In this document: one piece after another, positions 1 through 6,587 of the stretch
Position numbering within the stretch: the stretch's first letter is position 1
How the letters are laid out: the number at the start of each line of letters is the position of its first letter
Assembly: GCF_900258435.1 (NCBI RefSeq)
Contig: NZ_LT992558.1
Coordinates: 1,517,518-1,581,517 of the forward strand
Origin: Carnobacterium divergens
GTDB taxonomy: Bacteria; Bacillota; Bacilli; Lactobacillales; Carnobacteriaceae
DNA: 64,000 nucleotides
Reading direction: 5' to 3'
Made by a program: the position numbers and the translations under genes
The notes under the pieces: generated by a model
Told to the model about the DNA's origin: nothing
Seen by the model: the letters and a program-made list of their open reading frames with translations, nothing else
Databases searched by the model: none

Positions 1-1
1 A

Positions 2-865
2 GAAACGTCTGAACTGACAATTGGTGATCGTTTTATTTCATTATCACAGTACCAAGCAGAATTAAAAAAGAAAAATAACGCGTTGAATGATATTGCCGGT
101 AAAACAAACTCTTTAATCAAACGCACCAATAATCTTGATAAAACAACAGCTGGATTGGGAAAAGAATTAATTGAAAGTAATAAAATTATTTCCCAACAAC
201 AGCAACTAATTGAGGATGCGCTTCGACGTATCAAAGAACTTGAAAATGGAACAGACCCAGAACGTCCAATAGGCAAAATTATTGATGTTTCGGAACATCA
301 AGGGCAAATTGATTGGGTAAAAGTAAAAGCGGATGATATCGAACTTGCGATTATAAGAGTTCAAGATGGCAGCTCTTACGTTGATAACTATTACCGTTAT
401 AACATCCAACAATGCCAACAACTTAATATCACTTATGCAGTCTATGCTTTTGCACGATATGTCAACGAAGCTGATGCAGGGCAAGAAGCAACTGACTTCT
501 ATAATCGTACAAAATCTATTTCCGGAACAGGTAAGCAACCTTTATTTTATATGATTGATGTTGAAGTGGCCACGATGGAAAACATGAGACAAGGAACTGA
601 AGCGTGGCAAAATAAAATGATTTCATTTGGAATTTCCCAAACGAATCAAGTCGCTTATATCGCAAATCATTTATACGATCAATTTAATATAAATGTAGCT
701 CGCTTTGGAAGCATTGTAATACCTGCTTATCGTAGCACTCCGCCAGATCATCCGTGGGATTTATGGCAATACAGCGACAAAGGAAGCGTACAGGGAATTA
801 ATGGCAATGTTGATGTTAACAAAGATCCATCAGAAAGATTTAAAAAACAATATTTAGGTAGGTGA
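2..865 (+). CDS. Phage tail protein with C-terminal GH25 muramidase domain (5' truncated)
   Basis: The reading frame is open to the left edge of the window, so this is the 3' end of a larger gene; the TTG at 83 is probably not the true start. The visible part begins with a polar, coiled-coil-like stretch (about nt 20-265, rich in K, N, Q and E). A GH25 (Cellosyl/Lyc-type) lysozyme fold follows from about nt 278. It carries the conserved IIDVSEHQG strand and the MIDVEV catalytic DxE near nt 550-568, ending in WDLWQYSDKG. Tail-associated muramidases of this design locally digest peptidoglycan during DNA injection. It lies directly upstream of baseplate and fibre genes, which fits a tail-tip or minor structural protein. 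The GH25 call is firm; the tail role is inferred from context. Confidence 0.8.
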   Translation, partial: ETSELTIGDRFISLSQYQAELKKKNNALNDIAGKTNSLIKRTNNLDKTTAGLGKELIESNKIISQQQQLIEDALRRIKELENGTDPERPIGKIIDVSEHQGQIDWVKVKADDIELAIIRVQDGSSYVDNYYRYNIQQCQQLNITYAVYAFARYVNEADAGQEATDFYNRTKSISGTGKQPLFYMIDVEVATMENMRQGTEAWQNKMISFGISQTNQVAYIANHLYDQFNINVARFGSIVIPAYRSTPPDHPWDLWQYSDKGSVQGINGNVDVNKDPSERFKKQYLGR

Positions 866-870
866 AAAAA

Positions 871-1440
871 ATGCCCGTAAATTATAGAGACCCAACTCAT
901 ATAACTGAAGAAAATTGGGTTGATATGAATAAGGTAGACGAAGTTCATAGATTGTTAGCAAAGTGGTTAAGAGAAAAAATGTATGGAAGAGATGTTCGTG
1001 AAGCCTTGGCACGATTGGCAGAACAAGTATCATCTGATATTTATGACGACAGACAAGTTGCTTTAGCTCTTGAAAAGCTAGCAAAAGAATTACAAGCTAA
1101 ATGGGGTAGAGACACTCAAAAAATTATCGACGAATGGAAAAATACACTTGGCGGATTAACAGTTGACAGCGAAGTGATCAATGCTCGTATAGATGTAAAA
1201 GGCGTTGTGTATAAAACGCTTAAAGAGCGCCTTGATGCAATGGAAAATGAACGATTTACCATAAAAAGCGGAGAGAGCGATGTTCTTATCACTTTACAAG
1301 ACGATAGATTTAGCCAAAACCATATACTCGTTAAAGAGGGGGAAGTTAATAACTCAAAGGGGTTATCTGGTTTGATTATCGCAGAAGTTGATAATGTGAA
1401 ACAAGATACATTTTATTTAAAAAAAGTAGGTGAGATTTAA
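871..1440 (+). CDS. Phage baseplate upper protein-like (BppU family)
   Basis: The start is ATG 871, preceded by AGGTGA with good spacing; a GTG at 862 in frame overlaps the previous stop and is less likely. The 189-residue product has an N-terminal helix-rich segment with REKMYGRDVREALARL, of the type seen at the N-terminus of baseplate upper proteins in phages of low-GC Gram-positives. A second half with a beta-rich look ends in FYLKKVGEI. BppU-type proteins link the baseplate to receptor-binding proteins. The gene overlaps the next one by one base (TAATG), so they are translationally coupled. The family call rests on the N-terminal motif and position. Confidence 0.6.
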   Translation: MPVNYRDPTHITEENWVDMNKVDEVHRLLAKWLREKMYGRDVREALARLAEQVSSDIYDDRQVALALEKLAKELQAKWGRDTQKIIDEWKNTLGGLTVDSEVINARIDVKGVVYKTLKERLDAMENERFTIKSGESDVLITLQDDRFSQNHILVKEGEVNNSKGLSGLIIAEVDNVKQDTFYLKKVGEI

Positions 1441-1751
1441 TGGCAATTGATGTTGTAAAAATGATGGAAACTGATGAAAAGGATATTAATCGACAAGTAT
1501 ATCCAGAAACTACCGTCAATGCAGTTACGGGTTTAAGTGAGGCTTTAGGGACCGCTGGAAAAGGGCAAGTGACATCTGTTAATGGGAAAATTGGAGCTGT
1601 AAATTTGACCCCAAAAGATATCGGATTAACTGGTTCTGGGGTACCGTATGCATCTGCAACGACAGATGGAATAATCACGAAAGAAATGTATGTACAATTG
1701 CAACGATTAATTAGCGCCGAAAAAAATAGTGTCACCATCGAAAAAGTATAG
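1440..1751 (+). CDS. Small tail-fibre protein
   Basis: This 103-residue product has the segment VTSVNGKIGAVNLTPKDIGL (residues about 42-61), a widespread tail-fibre module around shaft repeats. Its first 35 residues (VVKM...YPETTVNAVTGL) resemble the N-termini of the next two proteins, which start MADIV and contain a THxxAVxGL motif. The C-terminal VTIEKV resembles the ends of its neighbours. It starts inside the stop of the upstream gene. A role in host recognition as part of a multi-subunit fibre is inferred. Confidence 0.65.
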   Translation: MAIDVVKMMETDEKDINRQVYPETTVNAVTGLSEALGTAGKGQVTSVNGKIGAVNLTPKDIGLTGSGVPYASATTDGIITKEMYVQLQRLISAEKNSVTIEKV

Positions 1752-1764
1752 GGGGAATTGAAAA

Positions 1765-2049
1765 ATGGCAGATATAGTAAAAGTTTTAAATAATGGAGTG
1801 GAAGTTTATCCGCGAACCCATGCAAGTGCAGTGCTTGGATTAACAAATATTAAAGGAGATAAAGGAGACACTGGACCAACAGGTCCGGCGGGTCCAAAAG
1901 GAGCAACTGGTGCAACGGGACCAGCTGGTCAAAATGCTACAACAACTGCAGTAGCGACAACAACGGCAAATGGATTAATGGCTGCAGCTGATAAAGCAAA
2001 GTTGAATAACTTACCGATAATCACATTTGAGAAAGTGGGGACAGTTTAA
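1765..2049 (+). CDS. Tail-fibre protein with collagen-like Gly-X-Y repeat
   Basis: The 94-residue product has an N-terminal module MADIVKVLNNGVEVYPRTHA shared with the next gene. A run of about nine Gly-X-Y triplets follows (about residues 31-57, such as GDKGDTGPTGPAGPKG). The tail NLPIITFEKVGTV resembles the ends of the flanking genes. Phage collagen-like repeats form trimeric shafts, so this is likely a short trimeric fibre spacer. The RBS is AGGGGGAATTG upstream of ATG 1765, and the stop overlaps the next ATG by one base. Confidence 0.75.
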   Translation: MADIVKVLNNGVEVYPRTHASAVLGLTNIKGDKGDTGPTGPAGPKGATGATGPAGQNATTTAVATTTANGLMAAADKAKLNNLPIITFEKVGTV

Positions 2050-2510
2050 TGGCAGATATTGTACAATTAGCAGAAAATGGGGTATTAAAATATTTAAAAA
2101 CCCACACAAAAGCGGTAGAAGGGTTGGATAAAGAACTTGCTAAAAAACAAGATATGATAAAAGATACTGGTTGGATTAAAGCGGCGACTGTCGGTAGTAA
2201 CGTACTTTATTATCGTAGAATTGGAGACGTGGTCTTTATGAATGGCCAAGGAGACAAAACATTGCCAAGAACATCTAATGCGCTTATTTGGGCAATTCCG
2301 CTAGGGTTCAGACCTGATTTACCAGCAGCTAAAGCAGAATCTTTTTTTACATTAGATAATACAGATTCAACACCAACGAATATGACGATTGTACGATTGA
2401 GAACTGATGCAATAACAATGATTTACAGAAATAATGATATGGGGTGTGCTTTCAGTCGCGTAATTTTCCCGACAAGTGATCCGTTCCCAAATTTAATAAC
2501 AAATAAATAA
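2049..2510 (+). CDS. Tail-fibre/receptor-binding tip protein
   Basis: The 153-residue product begins MADIVQLAENGVLKYLKTHT, the same anchor module as the upstream gene. The globular C-terminal domain has DTGWIKAATVGSNVLYYRRIGDVVFMNG-type beta-strand content and ends with an aromatic-poor tip. This domain plan (short anchor plus beta-sandwich with a W at the strand start) is typical of tail-fibre head domains that contact the host surface. The gene is translationally coupled to the collagen-like fibre gene. Receptor binding is inferred. Confidence 0.6.
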   Translation: MADIVQLAENGVLKYLKTHTKAVEGLDKELAKKQDMIKDTGWIKAATVGSNVLYYRRIGDVVFMNGQGDKTLPRTSNALIWAIPLGFRPDLPAAKAESFFTLDNTDSTPTNMTIVRLRTDAITMIYRNNDMGCAFSRVIFPTSDPFPNLITNK

Positions 2511-2525
2511 TAAAGGAGAAAATAT

Positions 2526-2873
2526 ATGGAATTTATTGAGGTAATCAATGTTGATGAAAAAGGAAACATTGTAGGTTCTGATTTAGCAGGAAAAGAAATG
2601 TTTAAAGAAACAGAATTTACGAAGTTTCAGTGGGAAGGATTTTTCTTGAAGCCTAGATGGTCTTTTTCGCTAAACAAATGGATTGAAACGGCAACGGATG
2701 ATGAACTTAATCCACCAGTTGAAGAGGAAGAGTTGACGAGTGAAGAAGAATTAGCTCAACAGGTTTCAGAGTTGGAAATTAAAGATATGGAAAAAGATAT
2801 CTTAATTGAGAACTTGGGACAACAGTTATCAGATTTAGAAATTATGGTATTAGGAGGAAACGGAAATGAGTAA
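2526..2873 (+). CDS. Hypothetical phage tail-region protein
   Basis: I do not recognise the family beyond the common acidic protein found after phage fibres. The 115-residue product has an N-terminal half with a conserved-looking WSFSLNKWIE segment, an acidic linker (PPVEEEELTSEEE) and a C-terminal helix with heptad-like leucines. RBS AAAGGAG precedes ATG 2526. It overlaps the next small gene by 8 bases. Proteins of this layout often occur just before XkdX-like proteins and the holin; a structural or assembly role is only a guess. Confidence 0.6.
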   Translation: MEFIEVINVDEKGNIVGSDLAGKEMFKETEFTKFQWEGFFLKPRWSFSLNKWIETATDDELNPPVEEEELTSEEELAQQVSELEIKDMEKDILIENLGQQLSDLEIMVLGGNGNE

Positions 2874-3030
2874 AGCTTATGTAAAATGGTTAGATCGATT
2901 TTTAATTAATTGGTGCACGTTGGAACAATTAGAAAAATTAGTAAAGATAAAACAATTAACTGAATCAGAAGTGCAATTGATGGTCAAAGAAAAAGATGCC
3001 AAAGACAAAGAAGAAGCTATTGAAATTTAA
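2866..3030 (+). CDS. XkdX-like small phage protein
   Basis: This is a 54-residue product with ATG 2866 preceded by a perfect AGGAGG (2852-2857). The sequence WLDRFLINWCTLEQLEKLVKIKQLTESE has the layout of XkdX family proteins: a short aromatic N-terminus, then a helix ending in a K/G-x-I/L-T-x-E-E/V motif. Members sit at the end of the tail module, before the lysis genes, which is its position here. Its stop codon lies inside the loop/stem of a strong hairpin. Function in the family is poorly defined. Confidence 0.6.
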   Translation: MSKAYVKWLDRFLINWCTLEQLEKLVKIKQLTESEVQLMVKEKDAKDKEEAIEI

Positions 3031-3046
3031 TAGCTTCTTTATTTTT
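3011..3046 (+). terminator. Intrinsic terminator at the end of the tail module
   Basis: An 11-bp perfect stem (AAGAAGCTATT, 3011-3021, with AATAGCTTCTT, 3029-3039) with a 7-nt loop is followed by TATTTTTC. It overlaps the end of the XkdX-like gene and separates the tail genes from the holin. Confidence 0.75.
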
Positions 3047-3063
3047 CAGAAAGGAGGTGAATC

Positions 3064-3276
3064 ATGGAAACAATTGAAAAATTATTGACAAATCCAGAAC
3101 AAATATCTTTTGCAGTTTTATTTGTAGGGCTGTTGGTCTATGTAATGAAGACCAATGATAAAAGAGAGCAGAACTATCGTAATACGATAGACAAGCTCAC
3201 ACAGGCTTTAAGTAACTTTGATGAAGTTAAAAATAAAGTGGAAGAAATTCATAAAAAGATTAGCTCTCATTCATGA
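3064..3276 (+). CDS. Holin, BhlA/UviB-like
   Basis: The 70-residue product has one N-terminal membrane segment (about residues 14-28, FAVLFVGLLVYVM) followed by a charged, coiled-coil-like tail (KREQNYRNTIDKLTQAL...VEEIHKKI). This is the layout of the BhlA/UviB holin family. RBS AAAGGAGGTGA precedes ATG 3064. It lies immediately upstream of the endolysin, as expected for a lysis cassette. The family call is made from topology, motif and context. Confidence 0.8.
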   Translation: METIEKLLTNPEQISFAVLFVGLLVYVMKTNDKREQNYRNTIDKLTQALSNFDEVKNKVEEIHKKISSHS

Positions 3277-3318
3277 GGGCTATTTTTTTATAAATAAAAA
3301 AAATTAGGAGAGTGTAAA

Positions 3319-4554
3319 ATGAAAAAATTAAACAAGAATATCTTTGCGGTGTTAATGGTTATGGTTATGTTAGTGCCAACGGTGACGGCAGAAGCTGCAC
3401 TCAATAAGTACAGTCAAGGTTTACCTAACAAAGATTTTATCGACGTTGCTAGTCATCAAGGATCAATTTCAACAAATGATTATCAAATTATCAAAAACGA
3501 AGGTGTAAAAGGCGTATCAGTCAAATTAACTGAAGGTACTAGCTATGTAAATCCGTATGCTCAAGCACAGATCAACAATGCTAAAGCAGTTGGATTACAA
3601 GTTTCAGCCTATCACTTCTCACGTTATATCAGCGTGCAAGATGCGAAGAATGAAGCTAATTTCTTTGTGAATACAGCTAAACGTTTTGGTTTGTCAACAG
3701 ATACACTTATGGTTAATGATGCGGAAGCTTCGGAATTTATGCGTGACAAATTGACTAACAATGTATTTAACAAAGCCTTTGACGATCAAATGCGATCATA
3801 TGGATTTAAAAATACTGAAATTTATACGATGGGGTCATGGGTAAATACTCGCTTTAACATTAATGATGGGGAGGGCTGGATTGCTAACTATCCTGGTTAT
3901 CCAACATCAACAATGAACTTGTATTCCAATCGGTCAGCTTGGCAATTTGCTTCTGATTATCAATTTATTGGGATCAATAATACTGGAACGAAAAACTTTG
4001 ATGTCAGTGTAGATTATAAAGGTAACTTTACTCGTGGGGTAAAAGACCAAAATAAACCAGTACCGACTGATCCAGTAGCACCTTTACCTACAAATGAATA
4101 TGTAGTTGTAAGTGGAGATACTTTAGGAGGAATTGGCTCTAAAGTAAATAAAAATTGGCAAGATATTGCACGTACAAATAATATCTTACCACCTTATACG
4201 ATTTTCCCTGGTCAAGTTTTGAAGTTAGCAGGAACAAACTCAAATGGTGGAGGAACAAATCAATTTTACTATAAAGTAGTTTCTGGTGACTCGTTAAGTG
4301 CAATTGGTAATAAGTTAGGAGTATCATGGCAAGCTATTGCTCAAACAAATGGAAAAGTTAGTCCATTTGTAATTTATCCAGGAGAGAACTTAAAAGTCCC
4401 AAATAGTTCATCTAATCGTTCTTATACTGTAAAAGCTGGTGACTCATTAAGTGGCATTGCTCAAACTATTGGAGTATCAATTAATGAGTTAGCTTCTAAA
4501 AATAACATTACAAACGTCAATCTCATATTTCCTAATCAAGTGTTAAATTATTAA
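3319..4554 (+). CDS. Secreted endolysin: GH25 muramidase with three LysM repeats
   Basis: The 411-residue lysin cuts the glycan strand of peptidoglycan. The N-terminal 27 residues (MKKLNKNIFAVLMVMVMLVP...AEAA) form a clear Sec signal peptide with AxA cleavage. The GH25 domain (about residues 38-235) starts with FIDVASHQGSIS and has an NDAEAS acidic motif at the second catalytic position. Three LysM domains follow at about 260-302, 317-360 and 368-411 (VVSGDTL, VVSGDSL, VKAGDSL). RBS AGGAGAG precedes ATG 3319. A signal peptide on a phage lysin means export could be holin-independent, with the holin setting timing. Confidence 0.92.
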   Translation: MKKLNKNIFAVLMVMVMLVPTVTAEAALNKYSQGLPNKDFIDVASHQGSISTNDYQIIKNEGVKGVSVKLTEGTSYVNPYAQAQINNAKAVGLQVSAYHFSRYISVQDAKNEANFFVNTAKRFGLSTDTLMVNDAEASEFMRDKLTNNVFNKAFDDQMRSYGFKNTEIYTMGSWVNTRFNINDGEGWIANYPGYPTSTMNLYSNRSAWQFASDYQFIGINNTGTKNFDVSVDYKGNFTRGVKDQNKPVPTDPVAPLPTNEYVVVSGDTLGGIGSKVNKNWQDIARTNNILPPYTIFPGQVLKLAGTNSNGGGTNQFYYKVVSGDSLSAIGNKLGVSWQAIAQTNGKVSPFVIYPGENLKVPNSSSNRSYTVKAGDSLSGIAQTIGVSINELASKNNITNVNLIFPNQVLNY

Positions 4555-4566
4555 TATCAAGAAAGA

Positions 4567-4588
4567 ACCTCCTACTTTGTGGGAGGGT
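4567..4588 (+). terminator. Short hairpin after the endolysin (weak terminator candidate)
   Basis: ACCTCCTAC (4567-4575) can pair with GTGGGAGGGT (4579-4588) across a TTT loop. No T-run follows, so it may be a weak or factor-assisted terminator. Confidence 0.35.
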
Positions 4589-4619
4589 ACATAATTAAAA
4601 TAAATCTGTAGATTAAATA

Positions 4620-4628
4620 TGATATAAT
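4620..4628 (+). promoter_or_regulatory. Extended -10 promoter candidate
   Basis: TGATATAAT is an extended -10 (TGnTATAAT), with no good -35. It sits 35 bases before the TTG start of the gene at 4663 and would express that gene separately from the late phage operon. Confidence 0.45.
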
Positions 4629-4662
4629 GACCAATATAGATTATAAAATGGAGGGTTTTTAA

Positions 4663-5127
4663 TTGGAGAAAAAACAAATATTAGGCTGGGTTTTGCTGGT
4701 TTTTATTACAGCAGTCGTTTCTATAGCGATGTTTGATGAATTTACAAAAGATGCTGAGAAAGCTGAGATTGGAGAAGAGATAATCCAAGATGATTTTAAT
4801 TATAAAGTCAATAAATTTGAAATAAAAAATGATAACGATAGAAAAGATATTGTTGTATCTATTGAAGCAAAGAGCAATAATGACGAAACTGTCAGCAATG
4901 TATTTTCAAATAATTTTATTTTAAAAATAGATGATAAAACATTTAAACCTGATAATATAAAAAGTAGAAGTATCGTTAATGGAAAGGTGAATTATTTAAA
5001 TATTAATCAAATAAATCCAGAACAAACAGTGACGTGTTTATTGGTTTTTAATGTTTCAGCGAAACAATCAGAGTCAAAAAAATTCGAGTTATTAATCAAT
5101 GATAATGTAGTTGTAAATTTAAAGTAA
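4663..5127 (+). CDS. Membrane-anchored protein with DUF4352-like domain
   Basis: The 154-residue product starts at TTG 4663 behind TGGAGGG. It has one N-terminal membrane segment (about residues 6-24, ILGWVLLVFITAVVSIAMF) and an extracellular beta-rich domain resembling DUF4352 proteins (strands around KVNKFEIKNDNDRKDIVVSIEA and NPEQTVTCLLVFNV). With the start and an extended -10 of its own, it looks like an independently expressed cargo gene of the prophage. Surface or immunity functions are known for related folds, but nothing here fixes a role. Confidence 0.6.
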   Translation: MEKKQILGWVLLVFITAVVSIAMFDEFTKDAEKAEIGEEIIQDDFNYKVNKFEIKNDNDRKDIVVSIEAKSNNDETVSNVFSNNFILKIDDKTFKPDNIKSRSIVNGKVNYLNINQINPEQTVTCLLVFNVSAKQSESKKFELLINDNVVVNLK

Positions 5128-5146
5128 ATTATTCAACTTAGATATT

Positions 5147-5182
5147 TTGCAATAAAAAGACCACCTATAAAAACAGGTGGCA
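5147..5182 (-). terminator. Terminator of the minus-strand accessory operon
   Basis: On the minus strand CCACCT...AGGTGG (5161-5180) is followed by TCTTTTTATT, an intrinsic terminator just after the stop of the gene at 5193. Confidence 0.75.
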
Positions 5183-5192
5183 TACATACTGG

Positions 5193-5726
5193 TTAATCAA
5201 GTATTTTATGCAAGAAATAGGGGATAACTTTTCTAGTTGATTTAATTTTCGTTTTATTAACATCTCCAAAGCGTCCGTTATAATTTAAAGGTATATCAGC
5301 TGAACCATATGGAGTAGATGCTTTTAGTTGATATTTAGGAATACCTTCACCTTCTAAATACGAAATTTTTAACGTATCTCCCGGTTCTACAGTTTTTATT
5401 TTTCCAGTACTTTTAAATGAAAGATCACCATCGCTACTTATAGATTCAAATTCCATTACTTCTATTTCTAAAGGTACATCACTAGCAGTAACAAATACAA
5501 TTTTATTTGATTGTTCATCAGCAATAAGTTCTTCAGCAAGAGTATTTTTGTAAGTAGTATCTTCTTCAGCTTTACTATAAAATTCTAATGAAATATTTTC
5601 ATAGTAAGTTTTATTTAATAAAAATCCAAGACATAAAATTGTTATAGCTATAAAAATTTTAAAGAACAAAAGTATAAAATCTATCATATCCTTGTTTGAT
5701 TTATATAATTCAAATAGATTCGTCAT
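5193..5726 (-). CDS. Hypothetical single-pass membrane protein
   Basis: I do not recognise this family. The 177-residue product has one N-terminal membrane segment (about residues 15-37, MIDFILLFFKIFIAITILCLGFL, charged residues on both sides). A roughly 130-residue soluble domain rich in beta-strand patterns follows (IVFVTASDVPLEIEVMEF). It is the last gene of a minus-strand operon with an XRE regulator and two tiny membrane peptides, only 18 bases behind the regulator. Context suggests a prophage accessory module. Confidence 0.6.
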   Translation of the reverse strand: MTNLFELYKSNKDMIDFILLFFKIFIAITILCLGFLLNKTYYENISLEFYSKAEEDTTYKNTLAEELIADEQSNKIVFVTASDVPLEIEVMEFESISSDGDLSFKSTGKIKTVEPGDTLKISYLEGEGIPKYQLKASTPYGSADIPLNYNGRFGDVNKTKIKSTRKVIPYFLHKILD

Positions 5727-5744
5727 GTAAGTCTCCTTGTTAAA

Positions 5745-5975
5745 TTATTTTTCATTTTTTAAATGTTCTTCAAAATTTAAAAGTTCGTCCAATGTTTCCC
5801 CGGGCGTTTTGTTTATTGCTTTAGATATAGCGATAATCGTTTTAACTTTAAAGTTGTCAATCGTTTGATTACGTTCAATAGCACTTGAAATTCCAGTTTG
5901 AGAAATATTCCCAATTTTTGAGATTGAGTATTTTGTGACATTATATTTTTTAGCAATTGAATCGATAGGATGCAA
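5745..5975 (-). CDS. Small XRE-like HTH regulator
   Basis: The 76-residue protein starts at TTG 5975 behind AAGAAGTGA and is essentially one helix-turn-helix domain. Its layout is SIAKKYNVTKYSISKIGNIS-QTGISSAIERNQTIDNFKVKTIIAISKAINKTPGETLDELL, the usual five-helix XRE fold. The C-terminal GETLDELL matches the last helix of many XRE regulators. It lies between the peptide genes and the membrane protein and could bind the inverted repeat in the operon promoter (6270-6287). That link is inference. Confidence 0.7.
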   Translation of the reverse strand: MHPIDSIAKKYNVTKYSISKIGNISQTGISSAIERNQTIDNFKVKTIIAISKAINKTPGETLDELLNFEEHLKNEK

Positions 5976-5980
5976 TTAGA

Positions 5981-6064
5981 TCACTTCTTTCTGTAGTTGT
6001 TAATAGCGATTATTAAGCCCGCCACGGCTAGTATTAAGATTGCGATGTAAATGAATGTACTCAT
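5981..6064 (-). CDS. 27-residue hydrophobic membrane peptide (candidate toxin or signal)
   Basis: ATG 6064 is preceded on the minus strand by GGAGG with 8-base spacing, a strong RBS for so small an ORF. The product is a short polar start, a 19-residue hydrophobic helix (FIYIAILILAVAGLIIAI) and a basic tail NNYRKK. Size and topology match small type I toxins and holin-like peptides, but I do not recognise the exact family. It sits just upstream of the XRE gene in the same operon. Confidence 0.6.
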   Translation of the reverse strand: MSTFIYIAILILAVAGLIIAINNYRKK

Positions 6065-6084
6065 TTTAAATTCCTCCATTATCA

Positions 6085-6093
6085 TGTTATAAT
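6085..6093 (+). promoter_or_regulatory. Plus-strand extended -10, opposite the peptide operon
   Basis: TGTTATAAT is a full extended -10 pointing right, within the leader of the 27-residue peptide and directly in front of the hairpin at 6097-6123. No plausible -35 is seen. It could start a short antisense transcript. Confidence 0.3.
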
Positions 6094-6096
6094 AAG

Positions 6097-6136
6097 GATA
6101 GAGGGGCTTTTGCCCCGTCTATCATTTTTTATTTTT
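6097..6136 (+). terminator. Strong hairpin with plus-strand T-tract between the two peptide genes
   Basis: GATAGAGGGGC (6097-6107) pairs with GCCCCGTCTATC (6112-6123) with one bulged base and a TTTT loop. ATTTTTTATTTTT follows on the plus strand. No plus-strand gene lies upstream for over 900 bases, so the terminator probably serves a non-coding plus-strand RNA. In the operon transcript the same hairpin separates the two peptide genes. Confidence 0.6.
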
Positions 6137-6238
6137 GCGTTTCTTTTTCTTGGACTGTTTCGACGCGGTTACCAAGTTGAGAATCGCTGTGACTAACAGT
6201 ACTATTGCTGTTAGTCCTTTTATTATATCGTCTAACAC
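6122..6238 (-). CDS. 38-residue membrane peptide with basic tail (candidate type I toxin)
   Basis: GTG 6238 lies six bases behind a near-perfect RBS (GGGGGAGGTGA). The product has a short acidic N-terminus (LDDIIKG), a hydrophobic helix (LTAIVLLVTAILNLV) and a very basic tail (about ten K/R in the last 14 residues). Short hydrophobic helix plus polybasic tail is the layout of Fst/TxpA-like type I toxins. It is the first gene behind the promoter at 6265-6293. I do not recognise a named family, so toxin is an inference. Confidence 0.6.
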   Translation of the reverse strand: MLDDIIKGLTAIVLLVTAILNLVTASKQSKKKKRKNKK

Positions 6239-6264
6239 TTTTTCACCTCCCCCTTACTCTTATA

Positions 6265-6293
6265 ATTATACTACTCTACAGAGTAGTAGTCAA
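6265..6293 (-). promoter_or_regulatory. Near-consensus promoter with an operator in its spacer
   Basis: On the minus strand TTGACT (6288-6293) is 17 bases from TATAAT (6265-6270). The spacer and one flanking base on each side form an inverted repeat, ACTACTCT-AC-AGAGTAGT (6270-6287, as read on plus). A repressor bound there would block RNA polymerase directly. The promoter drives the peptide/XRE operon, and the RBS of the first peptide starts about 15 bases downstream. Confidence 0.8.
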
Positions 6294-6339
6294 GTGTTTA
6301 ACTCAATTAATTTAATAAAGTACTCAAAAGCTTCTTTTT
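6290..6339. repeat. 50-base direct repeat, copy 1
   Basis: This copy matches 7509-7558 in 48 of 50 positions by eye; the mismatches are the AC/TT at positions 33-34. It is the 3' end of the 47-residue gene. Confidence 0.75.
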
Positions 6340-6433
6340 TACTATTAAAGCGTATTATGATTTCAGATTTACAACTATCTACTATAATAGTACAATCCGA
6401 TAACGTGATGATAATATCTCCATTTGTATACAT
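6290..6433 (-). CDS. 47-residue hypothetical protein
   Basis: ATG 6433 has an excellent RBS on the minus strand (AGGAGG, then GTTTTT). The product is a small alpha/beta protein: two predicted strands (DIIITLSDCTIIVDS and SEIIIRFN) and a C-terminal helix (KKEAFEYFIKLIELN). Its stop overlaps the -35 of the peptide operon promoter. The last 16 codons recur, with two mismatches, at 7509-7558 outside this gene. The family is unknown; the size would suit a small phage regulator. Confidence 0.55.
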   Translation of the reverse strand: MYTNGDIIITLSDCTIIVDSCKSEIIIRFNSKKEAFEYFIKLIELNT

Positions 6434-6538
6434 AAAAACACCTCCTACGGATAATATACGCAGAAGGTGAGATTACATATTAATATATAGGTGGTTAAGA
6501 TAGCTATATCAGAAGAGGCAACAGTGAAACTAAACTAG

Positions 6539-6578
6539 CAAAAAGCTTCTCATTCCTAATTGGTTTGAGAAGTTTTTT
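6539..6578 (-). terminator. Terminator after the 6588 lipoprotein gene
   Basis: The stem AAAAGCTTCTCA (6541-6552) / TGAGAAGTTTTTT (6566-6578) has T-runs in both directions. It lies 10 bases from the stop of the lipoprotein gene and closely resembles the terminator after the tRNA at 7256-7294. Confidence 0.7.
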
Positions 6579-6587
6579 ACGTTGATT

